DNA from: JAULZV01 sp032117135
Lineage (GTDB): Bacteria; Patescibacteriota; Minisyncoccia; Phycocordibacterales; JAACPR01
Length of the DNA: 39,755 nt
Direction of reading: 5' to 3'
Assembly: GCA_032117135.1 (NCBI GenBank)
Contig: JAULZV010000012.1
Location: 1-39,755 of the forward strand
Numbering within the stretch: position 1 is the first letter of the stretch; the number at the start of each line of letters is the position of its first letter. The translations under genes and the position numbers were made by a program. The notes beneath the pieces were generated by a model. That model worked only from the letters and a program-made list of their open reading frames with translations. It was not told where the DNA came from and made no database searches. Positions 16,087 through 24,059 of the stretch are shown one piece after another.

Positions 16087-16114
16087 ATAATAGCAACTTT
16101 CTCAAAAAAATCAA
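16087..16114 (-). promoter_or_regulatory. Promoter of tRNA-Glu
   Basis: On the minus strand TTGATT (16114-16109), 16 bp spacer, extended -10 TGcTATTAT with TATTAT at 16092-16087; about 44 nt upstream of the mature 5' end. Confidence 0.6.
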
Positions 16115-16175
16115 AGGGTCTGCAGTCATTCGTCATAGACTGTAAAATCCTTGATTTTGTGCTACTATCCCCTAT

Positions 16176-17393
16176 ATGAAAATCCTAGCAATCGAGACCT
16201 CCTGCGACGAGACCGCACTTGCCCTCGTAGACGTAGATATATCAAGCGATCATGTGAGTGCAAACCTCATCCAAAGCGAGATATTTTCTCAAATCGACAT
16301 CCACAAAGAGTTTGGAGGGGTATTTCCTGCTGTTGCCAAACGAGAACACGCACGCCATGCTCCCCTCCTTCTCAAAAAGATGCTCGCTTCACGTGACATC
16401 ACCTCAATAAAAGACCCAAAGACTACAGACACCACGAATCAAGACACTCCAAATACGATAGACACCCCAACACAAACAGATCCATACCTTTGGGCAACAC
16501 TTGAAGAATTGCTCGTGCGCGAACCAGGTCTCTTTGAAGCAACCAAAGATATTCTGCTCACCTATCGCAAACCAGATATTGATCGTATTGCTGTCACTGC
16601 TGGTCCAGGACTTGAACCAGCATTATGGGTAGGAATTAATTTTGCCAAAGCCTTGTCATTGTTTTGGAACATACCACTGATAGCGACTAACCACATGAAG
16701 GGACATATTTTTGCAGTCCTTCTTAATAAACAGAAAATTGAGTTCCCTGCTCTCGCGTTCTTGATGTCAGGAGGACATACCGAACTTGTTCGAATGAACT
16801 CTTTGCATCATTTTGAAATACTTGGCAAAACCAAAGATGACGCAATCGGCGAATCATATGACAAAGTTGCCCGCATGCTTGGATTTGAATATCCAGGTGG
16901 TCCCAAAATTGCGCAGCTGGCGCAGGAGGCGCGCACCGCAGGTGCACGCAGTGGAGATATTATTTTGCCACGACCCATGATCCATACTCAGGATCTTGAT
17001 TTTTCTTTTTCAGGTCTCAAGACATCTGTTCTCTACAAAATACGTGACCTCACTCAGTCAGGCGCTACGCCGCTTTCAGAAGAACTCAAACTCAATATTG
17101 CACACGAATTCGAAGAAGCAGTGACCGACATCATCCTACACAAAATAACACGAGCTCTCCAAACCTTCCCTGCTCGCACCCTCGTAATCTCAGGAGGAGT
17201 AATTGCTAATACCTATTTGCGTTCACGCATCACCGAGCGTGCGGAGCAACTCGGTATCACCCTCCTCTTGCCCAAAATAGAAGACTCGACCGACAACGCA
17301 CAGATGATCGCAGTGGCAGGAGCGATCGAGTCGCTCAATACCTCTATGACCGAAACTTCTGAGATACGAGCCTCTGGAAATCTTTCCTACTAG
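16176..17393 (+). CDS. tsaD: tRNA N6-threonylcarbamoyladenosine synthase TsaD
   Basis: Catalytic ASKHA-fold subunit for the t6A37 modification. 405 residues. N-terminal MKILAIETSCDETALALV, the metal motif HMKGH, MSGGHTELV, GESYDKVARMLG, DFSFSGLKT and the C-terminal SGGVIANTYLR are all present. It is about 65 residues longer than E. coli TsaD, because a Thr/Asp/Pro-rich insertion followed by a helix sits at about residues 74-115, ahead of the AVTAGPG motif. An extended -10 (TGcTACTAT) ends 7 nt before the ATG: leaderless. A short hairpin near 17466-17495 follows the gene. Confidence 0.95.
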   Translation: MKILAIETSCDETALALVDVDISSDHVSANLIQSEIFSQIDIHKEFGGVFPAVAKREHARHAPLLLKKMLASRDITSIKDPKTTDTTNQDTPNTIDTPTQTDPYLWATLEELLVREPGLFEATKDILLTYRKPDIDRIAVTAGPGLEPALWVGINFAKALSLFWNIPLIATNHMKGHIFAVLLNKQKIEFPALAFLMSGGHTELVRMNSLHHFEILGKTKDDAIGESYDKVARMLGFEYPGGPKIAQLAQEARTAGARSGDIILPRPMIHTQDLDFSFSGLKTSVLYKIRDLTQSGATPLSEELKLNIAHEFEEAVTDIILHKITRALQTFPARTLVISGGVIANTYLRSRITERAEQLGITLLLPKIEDSTDNAQMIAVAGAIESLNTSMTETSEIRASGNLSY

Positions 17394-17554
17394 ATACCCT
17401 TTTTCTTTAAAATACTGCAAATATGCCAGTGAATTATGCATATGTTGTTGCCACTCGAGCTAGGTAATCGCACGTTTTGTATTTGTGCGTTTCAAGGGTT
17501 AATTCAGCAGATATGCTTGACTTTTTTTTAAATTTTTCCAAAATAGAAGCAAGT

Positions 17555-17816
17555 GTACCTCAACGACAGGCTGATTGGATATCTCATAGCAGCCAACCAA
17601 AGAGATATCTTTTTCAGACCAGCATGTGCACAGTATGATGGAGTCCTCTAGTCCTCCAGCTAGCCATCTGCATGATTCACATGCTCAGCTCGCAGGTGTC
17701 TACTACCTGCCAGCACCCTGTCACGAGTGGCGAGGACGTTACCGCTCCCTCGATCTCGTCCCCGCCTCCTGGCACCCAAAGTGCGCATCCGTTCCGGATG
17801 CGCACTTTATTCTTTT
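17555..17816 (+). ncRNA. Structured GC-rich leader or ncRNA ahead of valS
   Basis: About 260 nt without a credible gene, much more GC-rich than its surroundings. Hairpin 1: GATATCTC / GAGATATC (17578-17585 / 17602-17609) followed by TTTTT. Several further pairings include GCAGGT / ACCTGC near 17691-17711 and GGCGAGGACG with CGTCCCCGCC near 17728-17764. The final hairpin is a perfect 14-bp stem (17778-17791 / 17795-17808, loop TTC) followed by a T-rich tract 36 nt before valS, as in a transcription attenuator. AGGACGTTACCGCT resembles the T-box sequence only partly and lacks the UGG that would pair with the tRNA end. It could be a valS attenuator or an independent sRNA. Confidence 0.5.
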
Positions 17817-17844
17817 ATGGAAATATCTCTCACACTTTGATACT

Positions 17845-20040
17845 ATGAGCCCTATGGATAACAAATTTTTAAAACCCTACGAACCAAAAGAAGTCGAGTC
17901 TGATATCTATTCCAAATGGCGTGATGCAGGTTTTTTTAATCCTGATGTATGTATCACAAAAGGCGTCACTCGCATGGATGCCCCCACCTATTCGATTGTA
18001 CTCCCTCCACCTAATGTGACAGGTGTACTTCACCTTGGTCATGCAATGATGCTTGCGATCCAAGACACTATTGTGCGTTTCCAGCGTATGCGTGGCAAAC
18101 GAACTCTTTGGATCCCAGGGACCGATCACGCAGCTATTGCAACTCAAACCAAAGTTGAAAAACTTCTCCAAAAAGACGGAAAACGAAAACATGACCTCGG
18201 ACGAGAAGCTTTTTTGAAAGAAGTCGACGCATTCGCACAAGACAGTCATGACACTATTGCCAAACAAATCTCAGCAATGGGTGCCTCCGTCGACTGGTCA
18301 CGAGAAGCATTTACACTCGATGACACAAGAGAGAAGGCGGTACACACTGCTTTCAAAAAAATGTACGAGGATGGACTTATCTATCGCAAAGAAAAAGTAA
18401 TCAACTGGGACCCTAAAGGTCAGACTGTTATTTCGGATGATGAGATTGTACATGAGGCTCGCAAGGCAACACTGTATACCTTCAAGTATGCAGCAGATTT
18501 TCCTATTGCAATTTCGACCACACGACCCGAAACCAAATATGGTGACACTGCCGTTGCCGTTCATCCTGATGATACTCGATATGCTCAATTTGTTGGACAC
18601 ACATTTGAAGTTAATTTTGCAGGAGAACAGTTATCAATCCAAATTATTGCCGATCCAAGCGTCGATCCTGAGTTTGGTACAGGTGCACTTGGAGTGACAC
18701 CCGCACACTCCCAGACCGACTATGATATGGCACAGGCACATAATCTCCCCCTCAAACAAGTTATCAACGAATATGCCAAGATGACCACTTCAAGTGAATT
18801 AGTGAATGGACTCAAAGTCGAAGAAGCTCGAACTAAAACAGTCGAATGGCTTCGTTCGCAGGCTCTGATGATCGACGAGCAAGAGTCAGATCAAAATGTT
18901 TCAACTGCTGAGCGAACAGGAGCAATTATCGAACCACTTCCTAAACTTCAGTGGTTCGTGGATGTAAACAAAAAATTTACTCTGAAACACTCACATCTCG
19001 ATGGTATCACAGACGGTGCGCAGGTTTCACTCAAAGAACTAATGACTCATGTGGTAGAGTCAGGACAAATCAATATTTTGCCCGAACGTTTTGAAAAAAC
19101 ATATTTTCATTGGATTACCAATTTGCGCGACTGGTGTATCTCAAGACAAATCTGGTACGGACATCGGATTCCTGTATGGTATGGACCAGATGGTGCTTTA
19201 TCTGTTGGCCAAGACCCACACGATCAATCATTTGTACAAGACGACGACACGCTTGATACCTGGTTTTCTTCTGCACTATGGACATTTTCAACACTTGGAT
19301 GGCCAGATGCGACCGAGGATTTTGCACACTATCACCCTACTGACCTACTTGAGACTGGATACGACATTATTTTCTTTTGGGTTGCTCGCATGATTCTTAT
19401 GAGCACCTATCTCCTTGGAGACATCCCGTTCAAAACAATATACCTTCACGGAATTGTACGCGATGCTAAAGGCAAAAAAATGAGCAAATCCCTGGGCAAC
19501 GCCATTGATCCGCTTGATTTGATCGAAACATATGGAACCGATGCAGTTCGTATGTCACTTTTGGTAGGGATTGGTCCTGGAAGTGACACTAACTTTTCGG
19601 AAGATAAAGTGCGTGCATACAAAAAGTTCGCCAACAAAATTTGGAACGCAACACGATTTGTACTTGAACAAACCACTGACGCAGACTTTGCAACACCTGA
19701 CACACTCACACAACAAGACACACAATATCTCAATGATTTTAATTCACTCGTCCACGAAATTACAAAAGAAATTGAAGAGTACAAACTGTATCTCGTAAGT
19801 GAAAAGCTGTATCATTATGTATGGCACACGTTTGCCGATATTATTATCGAAGACTGCAAAAAAAGAATTGCGCAAGGAAACGAAGATGAAAAAAAATCAG
19901 CACGTCATACACTCCGGTATCTTTTGATCAATCAACTCAAAGTACTTCATCCATTCATGCCATTTATCACCGAAGAGATATGGCAAACAATCCATAAAGA
20001 TAATACAATGCTTATAGTGAGCGCTTGGCCACACGCATAA
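17845..20040 (+). CDS. valS: Valyl-tRNA synthetase
   Basis: Class I synthetase charging tRNA-Val. 731 residues from ATG 17845 (a second ATG at 17854 is possible). PPPNVTGVLHLGHAM holds the HIGH motif; the editing domain lies at about 190-330 (STTRPETKYGDTAV); DTWFSSALW and the KMSKS motif KKMSKSLGN follow; then the anticodon-binding helices. E. coli ValRS is about 950 residues; the C-terminal coiled-coil is absent here, so this is a short form. The upstream open frame (to 17626) covers the structured leader and is not coding. The PrsW gene starts 2 nt after the stop. Confidence 0.96.
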   Translation: MSPMDNKFLKPYEPKEVESDIYSKWRDAGFFNPDVCITKGVTRMDAPTYSIVLPPPNVTGVLHLGHAMMLAIQDTIVRFQRMRGKRTLWIPGTDHAAIATQTKVEKLLQKDGKRKHDLGREAFLKEVDAFAQDSHDTIAKQISAMGASVDWSREAFTLDDTREKAVHTAFKKMYEDGLIYRKEKVINWDPKGQTVISDDEIVHEARKATLYTFKYAADFPIAISTTRPETKYGDTAVAVHPDDTRYAQFVGHTFEVNFAGEQLSIQIIADPSVDPEFGTGALGVTPAHSQTDYDMAQAHNLPLKQVINEYAKMTTSSELVNGLKVEEARTKTVEWLRSQALMIDEQESDQNVSTAERTGAIIEPLPKLQWFVDVNKKFTLKHSHLDGITDGAQVSLKELMTHVVESGQINILPERFEKTYFHWITNLRDWCISRQIWYGHRIPVWYGPDGALSVGQDPHDQSFVQDDDTLDTWFSSALWTFSTLGWPDATEDFAHYHPTDLLETGYDIIFFWVARMILMSTYLLGDIPFKTIYLHGIVRDAKGKKMSKSLGNAIDPLDLIETYGTDAVRMSLLVGIGPGSDTNFSEDKVRAYKKFANKIWNATRFVLEQTTDADFATPDTLTQQDTQYLNDFNSLVHEITKEIEEYKLYLVSEKLYHYVWHTFADIIIEDCKKRIAQGNEDEKKSARHTLRYLLINQLKVLHPFMPFITEEIWQTIHKDNTMLIVSAWPHA

Positions 20041-20042
20041 CA

Positions 20043-20780
20043 ATGGATATCTTTAACACTTTATTTTTCTCATTCCTCATCGGTATACTTCCTGCTGCTG
20101 GATGGCTTATTTTTTGGTTACAAGAAGACAATGCTCATCCCGAACCTCCTCGTGCAATTTTGAAAACATTTGCATATGGTGCACTTTCAGTACCCTTCGC
20201 ACTTGTAGCGCAGCTTACGTTCAATTTTATTTTTTCAATCGAAACAACTGCATCTCTCGAGTCTCTCCCTTTCTTCACCGCGTTTGCCATAATTTTGGTA
20301 TGGGCCTTTACCGAAGAATACGTCAAATATAAAGCCGCATGGAATGGTGGCCTGAGACACAATGTTACTGATGAGGCTGTTGATGTACCTATCTATATGA
20401 TTTCTGCAGCACTTGGATTTGCAGCGGTCGAAAATTCGCTGTATGTACTTGCCCCAATGTTTGCGCAAGACTGGAGTATTGTATACGAAACTACCAAAAT
20501 TCGGTTTATAGGAGCATCTCTTGTTCACGTTGCATCATCTGCATTGATTGGACTTTTTGTTGGATACTCTTTGTTTTTTATGAAATCAATCCGCCGAAGA
20601 TATCTTGGTGTCGGATTTATGCTTGCGACAGTATTGCATGCACTGTTTAATTTATTTATAATTAAACACAGTCAAAACTCATTTGCTGGTTTCCTGCTGA
20701 TCTGGTTGTTCGTTGTCCTGATAATAGTTTTGTTCGAGCGAATTAAAAAAATTAAAGTAAATACAATCGACAATGTTTAG
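20043..20780 (+). CDS. PrsW-family intramembrane protease
   Basis: 245 residues from ATG 20043. About seven hydrophobic segments. Family motifs are present: FTEEYVKYKAAW (the EE-K motif), GFAAVENSLY (ExN), RFIGASLVHVASSALIG (His in a membrane helix) and VLHALFNL. PrsW of Bacillus cleaves the anti-sigma factor RsiW; the substrate here is unknown. It directly follows valS and overlaps the Hsp20 start by 8 bp, suggesting translational coupling. Confidence 0.88.
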   Translation: MDIFNTLFFSFLIGILPAAGWLIFWLQEDNAHPEPPRAILKTFAYGALSVPFALVAQLTFNFIFSIETTASLESLPFFTAFAIILVWAFTEEYVKYKAAWNGGLRHNVTDEAVDVPIYMISAALGFAAVENSLYVLAPMFAQDWSIVYETTKIRFIGASLVHVASSALIGLFVGYSLFFMKSIRRRYLGVGFMLATVLHALFNLFIIKHSQNSFAGFLLIWLFVVLIIVLFERIKKIKVNTIDNV

Positions 20781-21342
20781 GAACAATAAAAAAAAGAAAA
20801 CACTCATTGAGCGTCTCACTGGAGCAATCCATCTTGATGAAGATGATGATTTTGATACAGAGGAAGAAGTTCCTGCCCACCGCAATTCCCAACACTATCA
20901 AGCTCACACCTACCCTCCTCATGCACAATATGGCATGACTCCTGAAGCACCACAAAGAGCTCAATCGTATGCTCAATCAGTACCACAATCATACCAAGAT
21001 GATGTCGAAGAAATTGGCGAGCTTTCGGTTGATGTTATTAATACAGCCGACAATATTGTAGTCAAAGCAATGATTGCAGGTGTCAAACCATCTGATGTCG
21101 ATGTTGATATTACTCGAGACTCGCTCACCCTCCGCGCCACACGCACTGACGAACACGAAATCGAAGATGAAAATTTTCATCAGCGAGAACTTTATTGGGG
21201 ATCATTTGCTCGAACAATTATTTTACCCGAAGAAGTTGATGTTGACCTTGCAGAAGCAAAAGAAAAACATGGTCTTCTTGTGATCACCCTTCCTAAGTTA
21301 GACAAAAATCGCAAGACTAAGTTGCAGATCAAATCGAATTAG
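20773..21342 (+). CDS. Hsp20/alpha-crystallin small heat shock protein
   Basis: 189 residues. A long, acidic then His/Gln/Pro-rich N-terminal arm (about 1-75), then the alpha-crystallin domain: ELSVDVINTADNIVVKAMIAGVKPSDVDVDI, LTLRATR, a FHQRELYWGSFARTIILPEEVD strand set and GLLVITLPKL. The C-terminal IxI motif is weak. The ATG overlaps the PrsW stop codon (ATGTTTAG). It is followed by a very large terminator. Confidence 0.93.
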   Translation: MFRNNKKKKTLIERLTGAIHLDEDDDFDTEEEVPAHRNSQHYQAHTYPPHAQYGMTPEAPQRAQSYAQSVPQSYQDDVEEIGELSVDVINTADNIVVKAMIAGVKPSDVDVDITRDSLTLRATRTDEHEIEDENFHQRELYWGSFARTIILPEEVDVDLAEAKEKHGLLVITLPKLDKNRKTKLQIKSN

Positions 21343-21354
21343 TTGTCTTACTGC

Positions 21355-21439
21355 AAAAAAGCGGAATACATACCCGGAGGGCGACTCGCAGGCCTCTGGC
21401 CGAGGACGGGCGCCCAAAGGGTATGTATTCCGCTTTTTT
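21355..21439. terminator. Large terminator hairpin with GC-rich interior
   Basis: Perfect 21-bp inverted repeat (21355-21375 / 21419-21439) with AAAAAA and TTTTTT ends. The 43-nt interior holds smaller GC-rich pairings (GGGCG / CGCCC and CCTC-tggc-GAGG). It ends the Hsp20 transcript and probably acts in both directions. The size and nested interior resemble the palindromic elements at 7077-7177 and 35663-35787. Confidence 0.75.
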
Positions 21440-21471
21440 GTTTTGCTATAAAACTTACTAAAAACTTACTT

Positions 21472-21547
21472 TGGTGTCAGGAGCCGGGTTCGAACCGGCG
21501 ACCCTTCGCTCTTCAGGCGAATGCTCTACCAACTGAGCTATCCTGAC
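21472..21547 (-). tRNA. tRNA-Phe (anticodon GAA)
   Basis: 76 nt including an encoded CCA. Acceptor GTCAGGA pairs with TCCTGAC; D arm AGCTCAGTTGGTAGAGC; anticodon stem TTCGC/GCGAA with loop CTGAAGA; T arm GCCGGTTCGAACCCGGC. Confidence 0.96.
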
Positions 21548-21574
21548 ATAATTCCTCAACTACACTGAATATAT

Positions 21575-21865
21575 TTATTCGGTTGATGGTTTTTTGAAAT
21601 ACTCAAATAACGCATTATCCGAAAATGAACCTACTGAAGTATTAATGCCTTGTATGGATTGATATGCATCTTTGACTTGAGTCACAAAAGGCTCAACAAA
21701 TAGCCAAGCAGAATAAAATACTCCAATAAATACAAGCGTCTTAATAATACCGAACCAGAAATCAAGTGACATCTTTCTTTTGATGGCACGGAGCATCCTG
21801 TTGTTATCATCAAGCTTTCGCTCAAGTACATCAAGTCGATCTTCAATATCCATGTCAACGGGCAT
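21575..21865 (-). CDS. Small coiled-coil plus membrane-segment protein
   Basis: 96 residues from ATG 21865. N-terminal charged coiled-coil (DIEDRLDVLERKLDDNNRML, about 5-30), one membrane segment (about 38-58), then a short outer or inner tail. No family recognised. The start is decided by a near-perfect promoter whose -10 ends 7 nt before this ATG; the upstream in-frame ATG at 21874 overlaps the -10 box. Flanked by two tRNA genes on the same strand. Confidence 0.65.
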   Translation of the reverse strand: MPVDMDIEDRLDVLERKLDDNNRMLRAIKRKMSLDFWFGIIKTLVFIGVFYSAWLFVEPFVTQVKDAYQSIQGINTSVGSFSDNALFEYFKKPSTE

Positions 21866-21872
21866 GTGGGTC

Positions 21873-21901
21873 ATTATAGTAGAAAAGGAGTAATATTTCA
21901 A
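21873..21901 (-). promoter_or_regulatory. Consensus promoter of the coiled-coil protein
   Basis: Minus strand TTGAAA (21901-21896), 17 bp spacer, perfect TATAAT (21878-21873), ending 7 nt before ATG 21865. Confidence 0.75.
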
Positions 21902-21979
21902 CTCCTGACATAACATACATAAAAAGTAACTTTGAGAGAAATTTTAGACTCGACATACTTTCGTCACTTTCCTCACATG

Positions 21980-22051
21980 TGTCCCCGGCAGGAATCGAAC
22001 CTACAACTATCCCTTAGGACGGGACTGTTATATCCATTTAACTACGAGGAC
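21980..22051 (-). tRNA. tRNA-Arg (anticodon CCU)
   Basis: 72 nt. Acceptor GTCCTCG pairs with CGGGGAC; anticodon loop GTCCTAA with CCT; T arm GTAGGTTCGATTCCTGC. Unlike the tRNA-Glu and tRNA-Phe genes here, CCA is not encoded (CAT follows the discriminator A). Confidence 0.93.
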
Positions 22052-22079
22052 AATGTTCTTTTATACCATATTTATAAAC

Positions 22080-22102
22080 AAAAACACCACCTTGTAGGTG
22101 GT
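22080..22102 (-). terminator. Terminator of the glutaredoxin gene
   Basis: 7-bp stem ACCACCT / AGGTGGT (22086-22092 / 22096-22102), loop TGT, followed in the minus direction by G then TTTTT (22084-22080). Confidence 0.7.
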
Positions 22103-22152
22103 CTGATTGTTTTTTGAAACATATAGCAAGGTCGAAGTTGAGTATACGCAGC

Positions 22153-22416
22153 TTATGCAGCCATGTTTGTATCTTCTTCACCTGCACTTGCAAGAACCTC
22201 TTTGATTCGAGCTTCGTCAAAACCAACAATGATTTCTCCTTCGATATCAATAACAGGAACTCCCATTTGTCCTGATTTTTCTACCATCGTATTGCGTTGC
22301 GTCTCATCAACAGCAACATCATGTTCTACATATGTAATTCCTTGTGCGTCAAAAAATTCTTTTGCAGCCTTACAGTACGTACATGTAGGTGTTGAGTAAA
22401 TTTCTACTTTTTTCAT
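22153..22416 (-). CDS. Glutaredoxin-like protein
   Basis: 87 residues, thioredoxin fold. Active site CTYC (Cys12, Cys15) after the first strand, cis-Pro motif MGVPVIDI and GFDEARIKEVL. It resembles the NrdH/YruB-type glutaredoxins common in small genomes; the electron donor may be thioredoxin reductase (9994). Monocistronic with its own terminator. Confidence 0.92.
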   Translation of the reverse strand: MKKVEIYSTPTCTYCKAAKEFFDAQGITYVEHDVAVDETQRNTMVEKSGQMGVPVIDIEGEIIVGFDEARIKEVLASAGEEDTNMAA

Positions 22417-22474
22417 ATCAATTCTTGTTACTGATAATTACCATCTTATTTTAACACAAACACTCCCTTGATTC

Positions 22475-22849
22475 CTAGTTAAAAAAGTCTTTGAATGTAT
22501 TAAAAAACTTTTTGACACTTCCTTTTTCTTCAATAATGGGAGGCGGAAGTTTTTCTTCTTCTATAATAAATACAACATGCTCGTCAGGTTTCATTACATC
22601 GAATTTAGAACGAACTTGCATTTCCATTCCAGTTGGAGATGATGCGTGCGCTTTGGTTTTGACCAAATCTTCGTATTGCACTTCAAGTGTAGCAAGTTTT
22701 GCATGAGATGCTTCAAGACGTCTCGTACTTTCGGCATATTTGTGCCACCCTTCTGCCATATTCAATCCCACATAAGCAAGTCCAGCAAGTGCTACAAAAG
22801 AAATTGCACCGTATCCAAATCTATTTTGTTCTGGTTTTTTACGATACAT
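22475..22849 (-). CDS. FtsB/DivIC-like septum formation initiator
   Basis: 124 residues: short cytoplasmic N-terminus, one membrane segment (about 14-31), a coiled coil (about 35-65, YAESTRRLEASHAKLATLEVQYEDLVK), then MEMQVRSKFDVMKPDEHVVFII, which matches the conserved post-coiled-coil region of the family (ExxAR-kxgm-kpgE-vv). It likely joins the divisome with FtsA and FtsZ encoded elsewhere in the window. Divergent from the 40-residue membrane protein, with both promoters in a 43-bp gap. Confidence 0.82.
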   Translation of the reverse strand: MYRKKPEQNRFGYGAISFVALAGLAYVGLNMAEGWHKYAESTRRLEASHAKLATLEVQYEDLVKTKAHASSPTGMEMQVRSKFDVMKPDEHVVFIIEEEKLPPPIIEEKGSVKKFFNTFKDFFN

Positions 22850-22892
22850 GATAGCTTGATTATCGCATATTTTTTGCTAAACTGGTATCACT

Positions 22893-23015
22893 ATGTCAAT
22901 TTTATTCCACAAGAAAAGCAAGAGATTCGTTCGTATCGTATTTATTATCCTCGCAGTCCTCGTATCAGGTAGTATGATTCTCGTTTCTGCCCCTGGGTTG
23001 TTTGGGATGTTTTAG
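22893..23015 (+). CDS. 40-residue membrane protein
   Basis: ATG 22893, stop TAG 23013-23015. Basic N-terminus (FHKKSKRFVR) and one hydrophobic helix with a Pro-Gly turn near the end (APGLFGMF). A plausible promoter TTGATT (near 22859), 16 bp, TAAACT lies upstream. Similar tiny single-helix proteins occur near division genes in Parcubacteria; the function is unknown. Confidence 0.6.
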   Translation: MSILFHKKSKRFVRIVFIILAVLVSGSMILVSAPGLFGMF

Positions 23016-23138
23016 ATTTTAATCTTATTTTACAAAGAGTCAGAAATTGACACTTTTTAGTATCTATTGTAATGTATATTTGAAGTTGATCAGAAGAGCA
23101 CAGTGCTCTTCCCTTCCATAAAAAATAACAAGACAAGA

Positions 23139-23348
23139 ATGAAAACACTAGTTCTACCACAAGACGTTCGGGCACTTACAGCCACTCCGCACAATTCACT
23201 TTCTCATCTTGACCCCAAGATATTCAGAAAGGGGGAGGAAATTAGAGTTGAAGAAGTCGGAGAGAAGGCATACGACCACCGTGATCAAAAGGTCTTACAG
23301 GTTGTCGGAGAAAACCCTGAGCGTTTCATTATCGAGAGCGAGCTTTGA
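23139..23348 (+). CDS. Small conserved-looking soluble protein
   Basis: 69 residues from ATG 23139: MKTLVLPQDVRALTATPHN, then a charged, beta-rich stretch (GEEIRVEEVGEKAYDHRDQKVLQVVGENPERFIIE). No family recognised. Good coding composition, and a clear terminator 30 bp after the stop. The frame extends upstream to 23103, but those codons cover a small hairpin. Confidence 0.6.
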   Translation: MKTLVLPQDVRALTATPHNSLSHLDPKIFRKGEEIRVEEVGEKAYDHRDQKVLQVVGENPERFIIESEL

Positions 23349-23377
23349 TTTGCTCACCACTTCTCTATCAAGGTCTG

Positions 23378-23412
23378 ACCGCGTTCAACTTTTTCAAAGT
23401 TGCGCGGTTTTC
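23378..23412 (+). terminator. Terminator after the 69-residue protein gene
   Basis: Stem ACCGCG and AACTTT pairing with AAAGTT and CGCGGT (23378-23408) with a small internal mismatch, followed by TTTTC and TTTT. Confidence 0.7.
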
Positions 23413-23536
23413 TTTTATACAAAAATCGGCTTCGTCACCTCTTTCCTAATCCTCTTCCGCTCCAAAATTCTAAATTCACCTACAAAAGGACTAAGTATTG
23501 GACGGGGTGTTTTATTTTACACAGGCACAAACCTCT

Positions 23537-23986
23537 CTATACAGCCTCATCAAAACGAATAGAGTTGTGATCATCCTGAGGACGTTTTGGTTTTGAATTA
23601 TCAACTTTCCGACTTGGAACATCCCAATATTTTTCAAGTTGTTCTCTTCCCTTCATTTCTTCAATTTGAGAAACATTGTTTCGACTCACTGTATGGACTG
23701 GCTTAATTTCAGATGTAGTATGTTTTGTTTCCAAAGGAAATTGATCATACCTCCCTTCTTCAACATCAGACTCCCAATTAGATGGCTCATTATCAATGTC
23801 ATCCAAATCAATCACATTCTGTTTTATAAACTCATTATCTTCTCCTTTTTTTGTTAATTGTACATCAGCTAATATTTCATCAGGACTTTCTGCCGAAGAA
23901 TCTTTCATATCTTCAATAGGAACAAAAGAAACAGGATTGTTACCAAGATTATCTTCAGCACCTTCAGTCCTTTCAAAATGACTCAT
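23537..23986 (-). CDS. Acidic, probably disordered protein
   Basis: 149 residues, rich in Asp/Glu/Ser/Asn with no hydrophobic core or membrane segment. The C-terminal half is more charged and mixed (REQLEKYWDVPSRKVDNSKPKRPQDDHNS). No family recognised. It lies downstream of lepA on the same strand with a 73-bp gap. The coding frame is supported by length and codon pattern only. Confidence 0.55.
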   Translation of the reverse strand: MSHFERTEGAEDNLGNNPVSFVPIEDMKDSSAESPDEILADVQLTKKGEDNEFIKQNVIDLDDIDNEPSNWESDVEEGRYDQFPLETKHTTSEIKPVHTVSRNNVSQIEEMKGREQLEKYWDVPSRKVDNSKPKRPQDDHNSIRFDEAV

Positions 23987-24059
23987 ATCGATTATATTAC
24001 TTTTACTAATAATAAAAGTATATCAAATTTAAGATAAAAAGGTTATCTTACACAAACAC

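Noticed and set aside
17700..17800. Canonical T-box riboswitch for valS
   Set aside because: Only part of the conserved box matches and the UGG needed to pair with the tRNA acceptor is missing; kept as a finding, not as a call.
17626..17844. N-terminal extension of ValRS
   Set aside because: These codons fall on the GC-rich structured leader and its terminator hairpin; homologous ValRS starts near residue MSPMDNKF.
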